A DNA stretch of 64,000 bases from Bacteroidota bacterium (GTDB lineage: Bacteria; Bacteroidota; Bacteroidia; Flavobacteriales; Weeksellaceae), in contig JAEXAR010000035.1 of the NCBI GenBank assembly GCA_023394415.1, forward strand, positions 72,523 to 136,522, in the 5' to 3' direction. Both the position numbers and the translations under genes were made by a program. Shown piece after piece: positions 25,717-35,201 of the stretch. Each line of letters begins with the position of its first letter. Position 1 is the first letter of the stretch. The notes below the pieces were generated by a model. That model saw nothing but the letters and a program-made list of their open reading frames with translations. It made no database searches and was not told the DNA's origin.

Positions 25717-28374
25717 TTATTTTCTTCCAGAATCTTGAATCCAATAGGCAATCTTGTTATTAAAATCGTTTTGATTTTTTAAATCTTCTAAGTTAAGATG
25801 CATCCTGTATCTCCAGTAATGTGGAAATACTGCCGGATTATTGATTCTCTCCTGATCTGCATTTTCATTTCTTAATGCATAATCAGTAGCCAAGAATTCC
25901 TGTAAAGGGAAAATCGCCAACATAGAATCGTTGTATAAATGCTGAAGCATAATAATCTCTGCCAATTCCGGAACAAGTTCACCAGGAGCAGTGCCATATT
26001 GTTTTAACTGATCGTTGAAATATTTTTGAGTTAATCCACGATCTTCAAACCACCATTGGCGAAGTGTTGAACTGTCGTGTGAAGAAGCCGTCACCACATT
26101 CATGTAACCGGCGTTTTTCGGATCGTACCAAAGAATGTTTTCTGATGGCATCCTCTGTACTTTGAGGGCTGTAATAGCAAGTCTGTCCATAACTTGTGGT
26201 ACACAATCCGGAACCAATCCCAAATCTTCACCACAAATCAACATATCGGTAGAATTTAAAATGACCGGAAGTTTTTCCATCGCACTTTGGTACCATAAAC
26301 CATCTTGACGTTTAAAGAAATAATCTAAATAAAGTTCATAAATGGACTGTTTTTCCCAATCTGAAAGGTATTTGTAAGAATCGGTTTTATGGGCATTAAA
26401 CCTCGGATGGTAAACGTATTCGCCATTGCCCTTATCTTCCTGAAGGAACAGGACATTTGCACAAAGTGAAATCAGTTTATCTTCAGCCCAATCGTGAGGA
26501 TGTTTGTCGAAATAATCTCTTAATTTTCTCTGGGTGTCATATTCTTCTTTAAAAGTATAGGTTCCGTTGAAATGATTGTTCATAAAGTGATTATGAATGG
26601 CATCTCTTTCGTGGCCAAAATAATCCCAAAGAATCTGATCGTTGATATAAGGCTTGCAATACCTGTCGAAATTGAAAGGGATATGCCTCGCGTGGAATTC
26701 TTCCATCCTTACCGGAACTGCAGGATAGAAATAACCTAAAATCCCCTGCGTTGCAGAAACCGGCATCCTCCATATCCTGAAAAACCCAAGAATATGGTCA
26801 ATTCTCATCGCATCAAAATACTGTTCCAAGGCTTTGAAACGGTTTTTCCACCATTGGTAACCATCAGCTTTCATAGCTTCCCAATTGTAAGTCGGGAATT
26901 CCCAGTTTTGTCCTAAATCTGTAAACTGATCTGGTGGTGCTCCTGCTTGAAAATCCATTCCGAACAATTCAGGTTCTGTCCAAGCTTCTACAGAATAACG
27001 ATAAATCCCAATCGGTAAATCACCTTTTACGGAAACCCCCAAACTGTGAGTATAATCAATTGCATCTTTCAGTTGCAGGTGAAGCTGATATTGCACCCAA
27101 GAATGCAACATTGCCTCAGCATAGTCTTTATGCTTTACCTCAAACATAGGTGATAATTTTCCTGCAATGTATTTTTTATGGGTTTTCCAGTCGTTGAAGT
27201 TGGGTGTTTTATACTTATCCCTTTGCACACAGAATGCGGCGTAAGGATAAAGCCAGCTTTCATTCTCTTTCTGGAATTTCTTAAAGCTTCTATCTTTTAA
27301 AATCTTTTCTTTATGCTCCTCAAAAACGGCTCTTACATATTTCCATTTTCCGGAAATCATCTGCTCATAATCTATCAAAGCAAGTTGATTGAGTCTTGAT
27401 TTCTGAGCTTCAAATTCTTCAACTAAATTCTTCGGTAATGCATACTCTAAATTATCGATTGATAAATACTGTGGATGCAAAGCATACACTGAAATTGCAG
27501 CATAAGGATAAGAATCCGTCCAAGTATAATTAGCTGTAGTATCGTTAATTGGAAGAATCTGAATAATACCAAGATTGGTAGATTTTGCCCAATCTGCAAG
27601 TGCTTTCATATCGGAAAATTCACCGACACCGAAACCATTTTCACTTCTTAAAGCAAAAACAGGCACAGCAACTCCCGCAGCATGGTACAACTCAAATGAT
27701 TTGAATCTGAAGAAATGATCTGCCTGTATCTGCAAAATATTTTTGTCAGCATTTGGCAAAGCACAGCGATCATTACCATATTCCACATCGAAAACTTCTC
27801 CCGTTGAAATGCTCATCACACCATATTTGTATTGAATGAAATGGTTTCCCGGAATTTCAACTGCTACTTCCCAAACGCCAAAATCAGTTTGGCTCATTGG
27901 TACGGTTCTCAAATATTCCCAATTTCCAAGCGCATCTACATTGCCAAGAAGCACTAATTTCCAATCCGGGTTATAAAGCGGTGCTTCAATTCTGAACAAA
28001 TGGGTATGTCTTTTCAATACCGAAACTTTCTCGGGCTTGAAACCGCTTAATTTATTTTTAAGGATTTTATTATTGAGGTAATTTTCAGGGAAGTTTTTGA
28101 GATTCCACACATCAAAAATCCTATATTCGTTATAACTGTGAACAAGATTTAAATGGTGGGGCGAAAACTCTTCATCAAGAATATTTCCGCCTTCATCGGT
28201 GAGTTGATATTTGTATGAAAGAGTTTTGGAGAAATAATCTACTTCAGCATTCCAATTTCCGTTTTCATTGTAATTGAGGAAATGGATTTTGGGTTCTTGA
28301 CCGTCTTCAAAAACCACAAGTTGTATTTTTTCGCCAACTTTGGTATTGAAATTTAGGTTAAAATAAAGCTTCAT
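25717..28374 (-). CDS. malQ: 4-alpha-glucanotransferase with N-terminal starch-binding domains
   Basis: GH77 disproportionating enzyme moving alpha-1,4-glucan segments, cytoplasmic, 885 residues from MKLYFNLNFNTKVGEKIQL. It is larger than E. coli MalQ because of about 240 N-terminal residues that look like two CBM20-type domains (WKLVLLGNVDALGNWE near 140), as in the plant DPE2 group. Catalytic residues are in MRIDHILGFFRIWRMP near 525 (nucleophile Asp), ICGEDLGLVPDCVP near 712 (acid/base Glu) and SSHDSSTLRQWW near 760 (Asp). An upstream in-frame start was rejected because the CBM20 strand begins at the chosen Met. No other glycogen gene is adjacent. Confidence 0.93.
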   Translation of the reverse strand: MKLYFNLNFNTKVGEKIQLVVFEDGQEPKIHFLNYNENGNWNAEVDYFSKTLSYKYQLTDEGGNILDEEFSPHHLNLVHSYNEYRIFDVWNLKNFPENYLNNKILKNKLSGFKPEKVSVLKRHTHLFRIEAPLYNPDWKLVLLGNVDALGNWEYLRTVPMSQTDFGVWEVAVEIPGNHFIQYKYGVMSISTGEVFDVEYGNDRCALPNADKNILQIQADHFFRFKSFELYHAAGVAVPVFALRSENGFGVGEFSDMKALADWAKSTNLGIIQILPINDTTANYTWTDSYPYAAISVYALHPQYLSIDNLEYALPKNLVEEFEAQKSRLNQLALIDYEQMISGKWKYVRAVFEEHKEKILKDRSFKKFQKENESWLYPYAAFCVQRDKYKTPNFNDWKTHKKYIAGKLSPMFEVKHKDYAEAMLHSWVQYQLHLQLKDAIDYTHSLGVSVKGDLPIGIYRYSVEAWTEPELFGMDFQAGAPPDQFTDLGQNWEFPTYNWEAMKADGYQWWKNRFKALEQYFDAMRIDHILGFFRIWRMPVSATQGILGYFYPAVPVRMEEFHARHIPFNFDRYCKPYINDQILWDYFGHERDAIHNHFMNNHFNGTYTFKEEYDTQRKLRDYFDKHPHDWAEDKLISLCANVLFLQEDKGNGEYVYHPRFNAHKTDSYKYLSDWEKQSIYELYLDYFFKRQDGLWYQSAMEKLPVILNSTDMLICGEDLGLVPDCVPQVMDRLAITALKVQRMPSENILWYDPKNAGYMNVVTASSHDSSTLRQWWFEDRGLTQKYFNDQLKQYGTAPGELVPELAEIIMLQHLYNDSMLAIFPLQEFLATDYALRNENADQERINNPAVFPHYWRYRMHLNLEDLKNQNDFNNKIAYWIQDSGRK

Positions 28375-28497
28375 AATAATGTTTTTATTAAGGTGCTGCA
28401 ATTTACCAAATAAATTGCAAAAAAACACCAAATAACTCTCAATTTTTAAGATGATATTTAACAGCTTATTAATTAATTTTCAGTAGTTTATAAAAGT

Positions 28498-28523
28498 AAA
28501 GCTTCAGCATGCGCTGAAGCTTT
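28498..28523 (-). terminator. Hairpin after cysS
   Basis: Perfect 11-bp stem AAAGCTTCAGC/GCTGAAGCTTT with a 4-base loop; T run interrupted. Confidence 0.65.
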
Positions 28524-28548
28524 GTGTTTAGTTAATATTTATATAAAT

Positions 28549-30015
28549 TTAATTAATAACATAACTCGTCCCCTCTCTTCCATCCTTTAACTCAATCCCT
28601 TCTGCAAGGAGTTTATCCCGAATTTGATCCGACAGTTCAAAGTTTTTAGATTTCCGAGCTTGGTTTCTCAATTCAATTAAAACTTGAAGTGTAGAATCGA
28701 GTTTGGCACTATTGCTTTCTTCAGGTTGCTGAAGTCCCAAAACATCAAATACAAATGCATTCAAAGTGGTTTTTAAATCTTTTAAATCTTCGGCAGAAAC
28801 GGTTTCTTTTCCATCTTTTAAACCAAAAATAAATTTTACAGCTTCAAATAAATAGGAAATCAAAATCGGTGAATTAAAATCATCGGTTAAAGCAGCGTAA
28901 CATTTATCTTTCCAAGCCTGAATATCAAAACTTGAAGAACTCGAAACTCGAAACTCGAAACTCCAAACCAAATTCACCGCTTCCATTAACCGCTGAAATC
29001 CCTTTTCGCTCGCTATCATTGCCTCATTGGAAATATCGAGAACGCTTCTGTAATGCGCCTGTAGGAAATTGAAACGCACGACTGACGGATGAAATGCTTT
29101 TTCAAAGAAATCATTTTCGCCCGTAATCAGCTGCATGGGCAGGATATAATTTCCGGTGGATTTGCTCATCCTTTGTCCGTTCATCGTCAGCATATTAGCG
29201 TGCATCCAATAGTTGACGGGCGAGGTTCCGTTGCAGGCGGTTCCCTGTGCAATTTCACATTCGTGGTGGGGAAACTTCAAATCCATTCCTCCACCGTGAA
29301 TATCGAATTTTTCACCTAAATATTTGGTACTCATCGCTGTACACTCCAGATGCCAACCCGGAAAACCTTCTCCCCAAGGGGAAGGCCATTTCATAATATG
29401 TTCCGGTGAAGCGTTTTTCCAAAGGGCAAAATCCTGCGGGTTTTTCTTTTCATCCTGACCGTCCAACTCCCTTGTGCTCGCCATCAGTTCATCAATATTC
29501 CTTTTGGAAAGTTCGCCGTAATTTCCGCCTTTTTCATTATAGGCACGAACATCGAAATAGACTGAGCCGTTGCTTTCGTAGGCGTAACCTTTTTCAAGCA
29601 AATGTTTGGTCAGTTCCAGCTGTTCGATGATATGTCCGGTTGCAGTAGGTTCAATATTTGGCGGCAGTAAATTGAAAATCTGAAGCACTTTATGGAAATC
29701 TACGGTGTATTTTTGTACGATTTCCATCGGTTCCAGTTTCTCAAGCCGCGACTGTTTTACGAAACGGTCGTTTTCAACAGTACCGTCGTCGGTTAAATGC
29801 CCGGCATCCGTTATATTTCTCACATAACGCACTTTATATCCCAAGTGCTGAAGCGTGCGATAAATAAAATCGAAAGACATAAACGTCCTCACATTTCCCA
29901 TATGCACGTTGCTGTAAACGGTAGGTCCACAAACGTACATCCCAACATTGCCTTCGAGAATGGGTTTGAAATCTTCTTTTTCTCCGGAAAGAGAGTTGTA
30001 TATTTTGAGTTGCAT
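28549..30015 (-). CDS. cysS: Cysteinyl-tRNA synthetase, with an in-frame heptamer insertion
   Basis: Charges tRNA-Cys, class I synthetase, 488 residues. The HIGH-type motif is HMGN (38-41) after zinc ligand C29; further zinc ligands are in [14 protein letters not shown] appears as RMSKSTGN near residue 275. Near residue 355, just before the anticodon-binding part, is [17 protein letters not shown]. It is encoded by three exact GAAACTC units plus flanking partial units, the same kind of heptamer array found between genes elsewhere here. The array keeps the frame, so the enzyme is probably active with a small extra loop. Confidence 0.95.
   Translation of the reverse strand: MQLKIYNSLSGEKEDFKPILEGNVGMYVCGPTVYSNVHMGNVRTFMSFDFIYRTLQHLGYKVRYVRNITDAGHLTDDGTVENDRFVKQSRLEKLEPMEIVQKYTVDFHKVLQIFNLLPPNIEPTATGHIIEQLELTKHLLEKGYAYESNGSVYFDVRAYNEKGGNYGELSKRNIDELMASTRELDGQDEKKNPQDFALWKNASPEHIMKWPSPWGEGFPGWHLECTAMSTKYLGEKFDIHGGGMDLKFPHHECEIAQGTACNGTSPVNYWMHANMLTMNGQRMSKSTGNYILPMQLITGENDFFEKAFHPSVVRFNFLQAHYRSVLDISNEAMIASEKGFQRLMEAVNLVWSFEFRVSSSSSFDIQAWKDKCYAALTDDFNSPILISYLFEAVKFIFGLKDGKETVSAEDLKDLKTTLNAFVFDVLGLQQPEESNSAKLDSTLQVLIELRNQARKSKNFELSDQIRDKLLAEGIELKDGREGTSYVIN
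28937..28969. repeat. Heptamer array inside the cysS coding region
   Basis: GAACTC followed by three perfect GAAACTC units and CAAACC (GAGTTTC on the coding strand). It encodes most of [12 protein letters not shown]. The GAGTTTC unit is also present in the array at 18353-18387. Confidence 0.85.
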
Positions 30016-30022
30016 TTAATTT

Positions 30023-30090
30023 AAGTTTAAAGTTTAAGGTTTAAAGTTTAAAGTTCACAACCTGGAACTTTGACTTGGAACCTTGAATTA
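30023..30090. repeat. Two-armed heptamer array between cysS and folE
   Basis: Left arm: AAGTTTA, AAGTTTA, AGGTTTA, AAGTTTA, AAGTTCA. Right arm, on the opposite strand, reads CAAGGTT, CCAAGTC, AAAGTTC, CAGGTTG with one unit of irregular length. It fills nearly the whole gap. Confidence 0.75.
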
Positions 30091-30092
30091 AT

Positions 30093-30755
30093 TTAATCCT
30101 GTTTTGCGTGGCTTCCTACATAATGCAGAAATTCCTGCCTCGTTATTGGGTTGGTACGGAAAATTCCGCTTAATTCTGCGGTAATGGTTGAGCTTGCAGT
30201 ATCCTTTATTCCGCGACAGTTGACGCAAAGGTGTTTTGCATCAATAATACACGCTACATCTTTCGTTCCAAGAGCCTCTTTCAGCGCATCTACGATCTGC
30301 ATCGTAAGACGTTCTTGCACTTGCGGACGTTTTGCATAATAATCCACCAATCTGTTAATTTTAGATAAACCAATTACTTCACCATTAGAAATATAAGCCA
30401 CATGCGCTTTACCAATAATCGGCAAAAAATGATGCTCACAGAATGAATAAACTGTGATATCTTTCTCCACCAACATTTGACGGTACTTGTATTTGTTACT
30501 GAAGGTTGAAATACCCGGCTTATTTTCAGGTAGAAGCCCTCCAAAAATTTCGTTCACATACATTTTTGCAACACGTTTCGGAGAATCTTTCAAGGAATCA
30601 TCGGTCATATCAAGCCCTAATGTTTCCATTATTTCAGCAAAAAGTTTTTCTATTTTATCAATTTTTTCAGTGGGTGATATTGCAAAAGCGTCCTTTCTTA
30701 AAGGCGTATGGTCTTTCCCGGTGAAAATATCATCGTCGTTATCAAAATCAGTCAT
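30093..30755 (-). CDS. folE: GTP cyclohydrolase I
   Basis: First step of tetrahydrofolate (and pterin) synthesis: GTP to 7,8-dihydroneopterin triphosphate. The product is 220 residues from MTDFDNDDDIFTG. Zinc and catalytic residues are in YSFCEHHFLPIIGKAHVAYI near 115 and KHLCVNCRGIKDTASSTIT near 185. A start 8 codons upstream is in frame, but a TATTTTTG minus-7 element lies across that position, supporting the shorter form. The gene is divergent from acpP. Confidence 0.95.
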   Translation of the reverse strand: MTDFDNDDDIFTGKDHTPLRKDAFAISPTEKIDKIEKLFAEIMETLGLDMTDDSLKDSPKRVAKMYVNEIFGGLLPENKPGISTFSNKYKYRQMLVEKDITVYSFCEHHFLPIIGKAHVAYISNGEVIGLSKINRLVDYYAKRPQVQERLTMQIVDALKEALGTKDVACIIDAKHLCVNCRGIKDTASSTITAELSGIFRTNPITRQEFLHYVGSHAKQD

Positions 30756-30776
30756 ATAATAATGATTATTTAAGGG

Positions 30777-30784
30777 CAAAAATA
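30777..30784 (-). promoter_or_regulatory. Possible minus-7 element for folE
   Basis: TATTTTTG on the minus strand, 21 bases upstream of the chosen start; no distal TTG at a standard distance. Confidence 0.4.
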
Positions 30785-30898
30785 AGGATTTAAAAATTCA
30801 CTTTAAAGATTTGCAATTCATTATCAAACAATAAGATTTTTTATTATCTTTAAATTTCTAAAAAATATGAAAAAAAGTATAAATCATAAAGAATTTTT

Positions 30899-30906
30899 TA
30901 TATTTG
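30899..30906 (+). promoter_or_regulatory. Minus-7 element upstream of acpP
   Basis: TATATTTG, 35 bases before the acpP start; the distal element is not clear. Confidence 0.5.
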
Positions 30907-30941
30907 CACCATCTTAAACAATAATTAAAAATTAGAATATT

Positions 30942-31181
30942 ATGTCAGACATTGCATCAAGAGTAAAAGCTATCATCGCTGATAAGCTTGACGTTGAGGA
31001 AACAGAAGTAACTCCAGAGGCTAGCTTCACTAACGATTTAGGAGCTGATTCATTAGATACTGTAGAGCTTATTATGGAGTTCGAAAAGGAATTTAACATT
31101 CAAATTCCAGACGACCAAGCTGAAAAAATTACTACTGTAGGTCACGCTATCGCTTACATCGAAGAAGTTGTAAACAAATAA
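30942..31181 (+). CDS. acpP: Acyl carrier protein
   Basis: Carries growing fatty acyl chains as thioesters on 4'-phosphopantetheine. The 79-residue product is acidic and four-helical. The attachment serine is S37 in [16 protein letters not shown]. It is followed after 27 bases by fabF, the classical pairing, and then by rnc, forming a fatty acid synthesis and RNA-processing cluster. Confidence 0.98.
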   Translation: MSDIASRVKAIIADKLDVEETEVTPEASFTNDLGADSLDTVELIMEFEKEFNIQIPDDQAEKITTVGHAIAYIEEVVNK

Positions 31182-31208
31182 AATCTATTAGTAGGTAATT
31201 AAAAATTT

Positions 31209-32453
31209 ATGGAATTAAAAAGAGTAGTTGTAACAGGATTTGGTGCAATAACACCGATAGGTAATAATGCAAAAGAATACTGGGAAAGCCTTGTACAAGG
31301 CAAGAGCGGTGCTGCTCCGATTACTCTTTTTGATGCCACAAATTTTAAAACCAAATTCGCCTGCGAGGTAAAAAATTTCGACCCTTTAGCTTATTTTGAA
31401 AAGAAAGAAGCTAAAAAAATGGACCGAAACACCCAATTAGGAATTGTGGCTGCAAGAGAAGCGGTAGAACATTCCAAAATTCTTGAAGGCGAACTAAATA
31501 AAAATAGAGTCGGCGTAATTTGGGGTTCAGGAATTGGAGGTCTTGAGACTTTTGAAACTGAAGTTTTAGGATGGGCCAATACGGATATCCCTCGTTTCAA
31601 TCCATTTTTTATCCCAAAAATGATTGCCGACATCACTCCTGGTCATATTTCTATGGAATATGGTTTCCACGGGCCAAACTACACAACTGTTTCCGCTTGT
31701 GCCTCTTCTGCTAACGCTTTAATTGATTCCAAAATGCTGATCCAACTTGGTAAAGCAGATGTTATCGTGTGTGGTGGTTCAGAAGCTGCCGTAACTGCAA
31801 GCGGTGTTGGAGGTTTCAATGCTATGATGGCACTTTCAACAAGAAATGATGATCCGCAAACAGCATCAAGACCATTTGATAAAGACCGTGACGGTTTTGT
31901 TTTGGGCGAAGGTGCAGGATGTATCATTTTGGAAGAATATGAACACGCTGTAAAGCGCGGAGCTACAATTTATGCAGAATTAAAAGGTGGTGGTATGAGT
32001 GCAGATGCTTATCATATGACTGCACCACATCCTGAAGGTTTAGGCGCATACTTGGTAATGAAAAACTGTTTGGAAGACGCCGGTGTAACAACTGATGAAG
32101 TAGATCATATCAATATGCATGGTACTTCTACTCCATTAGGTGACATTGCCGAATCCAACGCTATTTCCAAATTATTGGGTGAGCATGCCTTCGACATTCA
32201 GATTAATTCTACCAAATCTATGACAGGTCACTTATTAGGTGCAGCCGGTGTTATAGAAGCAATTGCAGCACTACATACCATTATCCACGGTATCGTTCCA
32301 CCAACTATTAATCATTTTACTGATGATGAAAACATCGACAGCCGATTGAATTTTACCTTCAACCAAGCTGTAGAAAAGAAAGTAGACATTGCCATGAGCA
32401 ACACTTTCGGTTTTGGCGGACACAATGCTTGTGTGCTGTTTAAGAAAATCTAA
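31209..32453 (+). CDS. fabF: 3-oxoacyl-[acyl-carrier-protein] synthase II
   Basis: Condensing enzyme that elongates acyl-ACP with malonyl-ACP, 414 residues. The Cys-His-His triad is visible: C164 in VSACASSANA, His near 303 in NMHGTSTPLGD, and His near 340 in SMTGHLLGAAG. The glycine-rich C-terminus ends NTFGFGGHNACVLF. It sits directly between acpP and rnc. Confidence 0.97.
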   Translation: MELKRVVVTGFGAITPIGNNAKEYWESLVQGKSGAAPITLFDATNFKTKFACEVKNFDPLAYFEKKEAKKMDRNTQLGIVAAREAVEHSKILEGELNKNRVGVIWGSGIGGLETFETEVLGWANTDIPRFNPFFIPKMIADITPGHISMEYGFHGPNYTTVSACASSANALIDSKMLIQLGKADVIVCGGSEAAVTASGVGGFNAMMALSTRNDDPQTASRPFDKDRDGFVLGEGAGCIILEEYEHAVKRGATIYAELKGGGMSADAYHMTAPHPEGLGAYLVMKNCLEDAGVTTDEVDHINMHGTSTPLGDIAESNAISKLLGEHAFDIQINSTKSMTGHLLGAAGVIEAIAALHTIIHGIVPPTINHFTDDENIDSRLNFTFNQAVEKKVDIAMSNTFGFGGHNACVLFKKI

Positions 32454-32463
32454 ATTCCGCTGA

Positions 32464-33225
32464 ATGGAGTTGCAGAAATACTTTTCTAAATTTCTCCTAA
32501 AACGAAGAAAAAAGCTTAGTGAAAAAGACTTATTATTAAGTGCTGGGATTTCCAAAATCATCGGTCATAATATTCAAAATATCAGTCTTTATCAGGAAGC
32601 ATTTTCTTTGAAGGTTTCTTCTTCAAAAAAAACAAAAAACTACGAACGATTAGAGTTTTTAGGAGATTCAATTTTGGGCTCTATTATTTCTTGTTATCTT
32701 TTTGAGACTTATCCCGAAGCCAACGAGGGCTATTTAACGCAAATGAAGTCTAAAATTGTCAATCGGAAAAACCTCAACAAAATTGGAGATGACCTTAAGT
32801 TGAAAAAGTTTATCCAAAATGACAGTTCATCTGTTTTAAGCGAGAATATTTCAGGAAATTTATTTGAGGCTTTAATAGGTGCTGTTTATTTAGACATCGG
32901 TTACGAAGCCTGCCAGAATATAGTTTTGCAAAAACTTCTTACCGCAAAAGAGATCATTAAACTTGAAAATAAAATTGTAAGTTATAAAGGTTTGCTGTTA
33001 GAATGGTCGCAGAAACGAAAAGTGCAACTGCGCTACGAGACATGTGAGGAAGAGCAGGCAAACAAGCAAACCGTATTCAGAAGTTATGTTTGGCTTGGTG
33101 ATGAAAAAATCTCTAACGCTACAGAAACTTCAAAGAAAAAAGCAGAAGAAAAAGCAGCACAACGCGCATTTTACACCTTAAATAAAAAAGAAAACATTCT
33201 TGAAAAGCCTAAAACTGTTTCTTGA
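32464..33225 (+). CDS. rnc: Ribonuclease III
   Basis: Double-strand-specific endoribonuclease for rRNA and mRNA processing, 253 residues. The catalytic signature is ERLEFLGDSILGSIIS near residues 60-75, with the second metal-binding stretch NLFEALIGAVYLDIGYEA near 135. The double-stranded RNA-binding domain covers the last 70 residues or so and ends with KKKAEEKAAQRAFYTL. It starts 10 bases after fabF, and its end overlaps the next gene by 26 bases, indicating translational coupling. Confidence 0.95.
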   Translation: MELQKYFSKFLLKRRKKLSEKDLLLSAGISKIIGHNIQNISLYQEAFSLKVSSSKKTKNYERLEFLGDSILGSIISCYLFETYPEANEGYLTQMKSKIVNRKNLNKIGDDLKLKKFIQNDSSSVLSENISGNLFEALIGAVYLDIGYEACQNIVLQKLLTAKEIIKLENKIVSYKGLLLEWSQKRKVQLRYETCEEEQANKQTVFRSYVWLGDEKISNATETSKKKAEEKAAQRAFYTLNKKENILEKPKTVS

Positions 33226-33670
33226 TACCGAAGAAGAAGAAGATTTAACACTTGGTCTCATCCGACTTACCAAAGAAATCCCCGATTACGAGCTTTTTTT
33301 TCATATCAACAGGATTAATGATGCTGAATTTAACCGGATAAAGGATATTACTAAAATCGGCACTTATTACGATTATTTTCATCCCCGTTTTGAGGCATAC
33401 CAAAAAGAAACCAAAACCTGTATACAATTTATTGCCAACAAATCTGTGCAAAGCATACAGAAACAGGAAGTAACAGAACTATTTGTAGAAGAAAACCATG
33501 TTAACTATCTGTTACCAAATCATAAAGATGTAGATTACTTGTTAAAAAGCAGTGATTCATTTGATGATTTTTCCGTAATTTTGCTCCCTGAAAACCTGAT
33601 GTTCCAAACACAGGAATTCAAGTTGAGTTCATATGATGAACTCTACCAACTAATTCAATACTATGAATAA
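33200..33670 (+). CDS. IPExxxVDY family protein
   Basis: Unknown function, 156 residues. The name-giving motif appears late in the protein in a variant form, LLPNHKDVDYLLKS. The family is, from memory, conserved in Bacteroidota next to pyruvate kinase, as here. The only upstream start is TTG, within the 3' end of rnc, and the stop overlaps the pyk start by 8 bases, so the gene is translationally coupled on both sides. No signal peptide, membrane segment or catalytic motif is recognisable. Confidence 0.85.
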   Translation: MKSLKLFLDTEEEEDLTLGLIRLTKEIPDYELFFHINRINDAEFNRIKDITKIGTYYDYFHPRFEAYQKETKTCIQFIANKSVQSIQKQEVTELFVEENHVNYLLPNHKDVDYLLKSSDSFDDFSVILLPENLMFQTQEFKLSSYDELYQLIQYYE

Positions 33671-35108
33671 ATATCTAAAAAAGACTAAAATAATCGCTAC
33701 ACTCGGTCCAGCATCATCTGACAGAGAGACCATTACCGAATTAATAAAAGCCGGTGTAGACATTTTCAGAATAAATTTTTCGCACGCTGACTATGAACTT
33801 GTAAGAACTAACGTCAATACGATTAGAGACGTTAATAAGGAATTAAGCACTAATGTTGGAATTCTTGGTGATTTACAAGGTCCAAAATTAAGAGTGGGCG
33901 TTGTAAAAGAAGGCTCATACCTTAATCCTGGTGATATTTTAACCTTTACCAACGAAAAAATTGAAGGCGATTCCAGAAGAGTTTATATGACTTACAAGGA
34001 GTTTCCAAATGATGTGAAAGTAGGTGAAAGAATCTTGATTGATGATGGAAAACTTGTGCTTCAGGTAACAGAAACCAACGAAAAAGACATCGTAAAAGCC
34101 GTTACTATACAAGGTGGACCATTGAGTTCTAAAAAAGGGGTAAACCTTCCAAATACCAATGTTTCACTACCGGCACTTACCGAAAAAGATATTGAAGATG
34201 CCAACTTTATGTTGGATTTGGAACTGGATTGGATTGCGCTTTCCTTCGTGCGTCACGCCCAAGACATTAAAGATCTGAAAACCCTCATTGCTAATCATCC
34301 TACTAATAAGCAAAAAACACCAATCATTGCTAAAATAGAAAAGCCTGAAGGCGTTAAAAACATTGACGAAATCTTGCTTGAGTGTGACGGATTAATGGTT
34401 GCAAGAGGTGATTTAGGTGTAGAAGTTCCGATGGAGGAAGTTCCTGCAATACAAAAGAATTTGGTTGAGAAAGCTAGAAATTATTCTAAACCTGTAATTA
34501 TTGCTACACAAATGATGGAAACAATGATTACGAGCCTTACTCCTACTCGTGCAGAAGTGAATGATGTTGCAAACTCTGTATTAGATGGCGCCGATGCTGT
34601 AATGCTTTCGGGAGAAACTTCCGTAGGAAAATATCCTGTGGATGTGGTGAAAAATATGGCTAAAATTGTAAAAAATATAGAGAGCACCCATTTTTACCAA
34701 AACAAAAACGCTCCTATTGAAAAAGAATTTAATTGTATTGATGACCGTTTTATCACAAACAGGATTTGTCTTGCTGCTGTAAGAATTGCCAAAACAACTT
34801 CTATAGAAGCTATTGTTACACTAACGCACACAGGTTATACTGCATTTCAAATCTCCGCACACCGTCCAAATTCGCATATTATAGTTTTCAGTTCTAATCC
34901 ACGTGTTGTGACGATGCTTAATTTACTTTGGGGCGTTCGTGCTGTGCATTATAATGATAATAGATCTACAGACGAAACTATTATTCAAGTCAATAAAATT
35001 ATCAAAGAATTAGGCTTTGTTGAAGAAGGCGATTTTGTTATCAACCTTAATGCAACACCTGCAGAGGACAGTGGTAAAACCAACACACTAAGGCTAACAA
35101 CGATTTAA
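33663..35108 (+). CDS. pyk: Pyruvate kinase
   Basis: Last step of glycolysis: phosphoenolpyruvate plus ADP to pyruvate plus ATP. The 481-residue product begins KKTKIIATLGPASSDRETI. Active-site parts are INFSHADYE near 36, AKIEKPEGVKNIDEI near 222 (catalytic Lys), DGLMVARGDLGVEVP near 247 and QMMETMITSLTPTRAEVNDVANSVLDGADAVMLSGETS (in overlapping pieces) near 285. A regulatory C-terminal domain follows. It is last gene of the acpP-fabF-rnc-pyk cluster, with a terminator after it. Confidence 0.97.
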   Translation: MNKYLKKTKIIATLGPASSDRETITELIKAGVDIFRINFSHADYELVRTNVNTIRDVNKELSTNVGILGDLQGPKLRVGVVKEGSYLNPGDILTFTNEKIEGDSRRVYMTYKEFPNDVKVGERILIDDGKLVLQVTETNEKDIVKAVTIQGGPLSSKKGVNLPNTNVSLPALTEKDIEDANFMLDLELDWIALSFVRHAQDIKDLKTLIANHPTNKQKTPIIAKIEKPEGVKNIDEILLECDGLMVARGDLGVEVPMEEVPAIQKNLVEKARNYSKPVIIATQMMETMITSLTPTRAEVNDVANSVLDGADAVMLSGETSVGKYPVDVVKNMAKIVKNIESTHFYQNKNAPIEKEFNCIDDRFITNRICLAAVRIAKTTSIEAIVTLTHTGYTAFQISAHRPNSHIIVFSSNPRVVTMLNLLWGVRAVHYNDNRSTDETIIQVNKIIKELGFVEEGDFVINLNATPAEDSGKTNTLRLTTI

Positions 35109-35127
35109 AATTATTATCATAAATAAG

Positions 35128-35153
35128 AAAGTTCTCTCAACAGAGAACTTTTT
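35128..35153 (+). terminator. Terminator after pyk
   Basis: Perfect 10-bp stem AAAGTTCTCT/AGAGAACTTT with a 4-base loop and a T run. Confidence 0.85.
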
Positions 35154-35201
35154 CATTTATATCAACCTTTGATGCTCGCTTCGCTCGCACCTTTTGTCAC
35201 C

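Noticed and set aside
30023..30090. Heptamer arrays as CRISPR repeats
   Set aside because: Units are seven bases with no unique spacers between them, and no cas genes are present.
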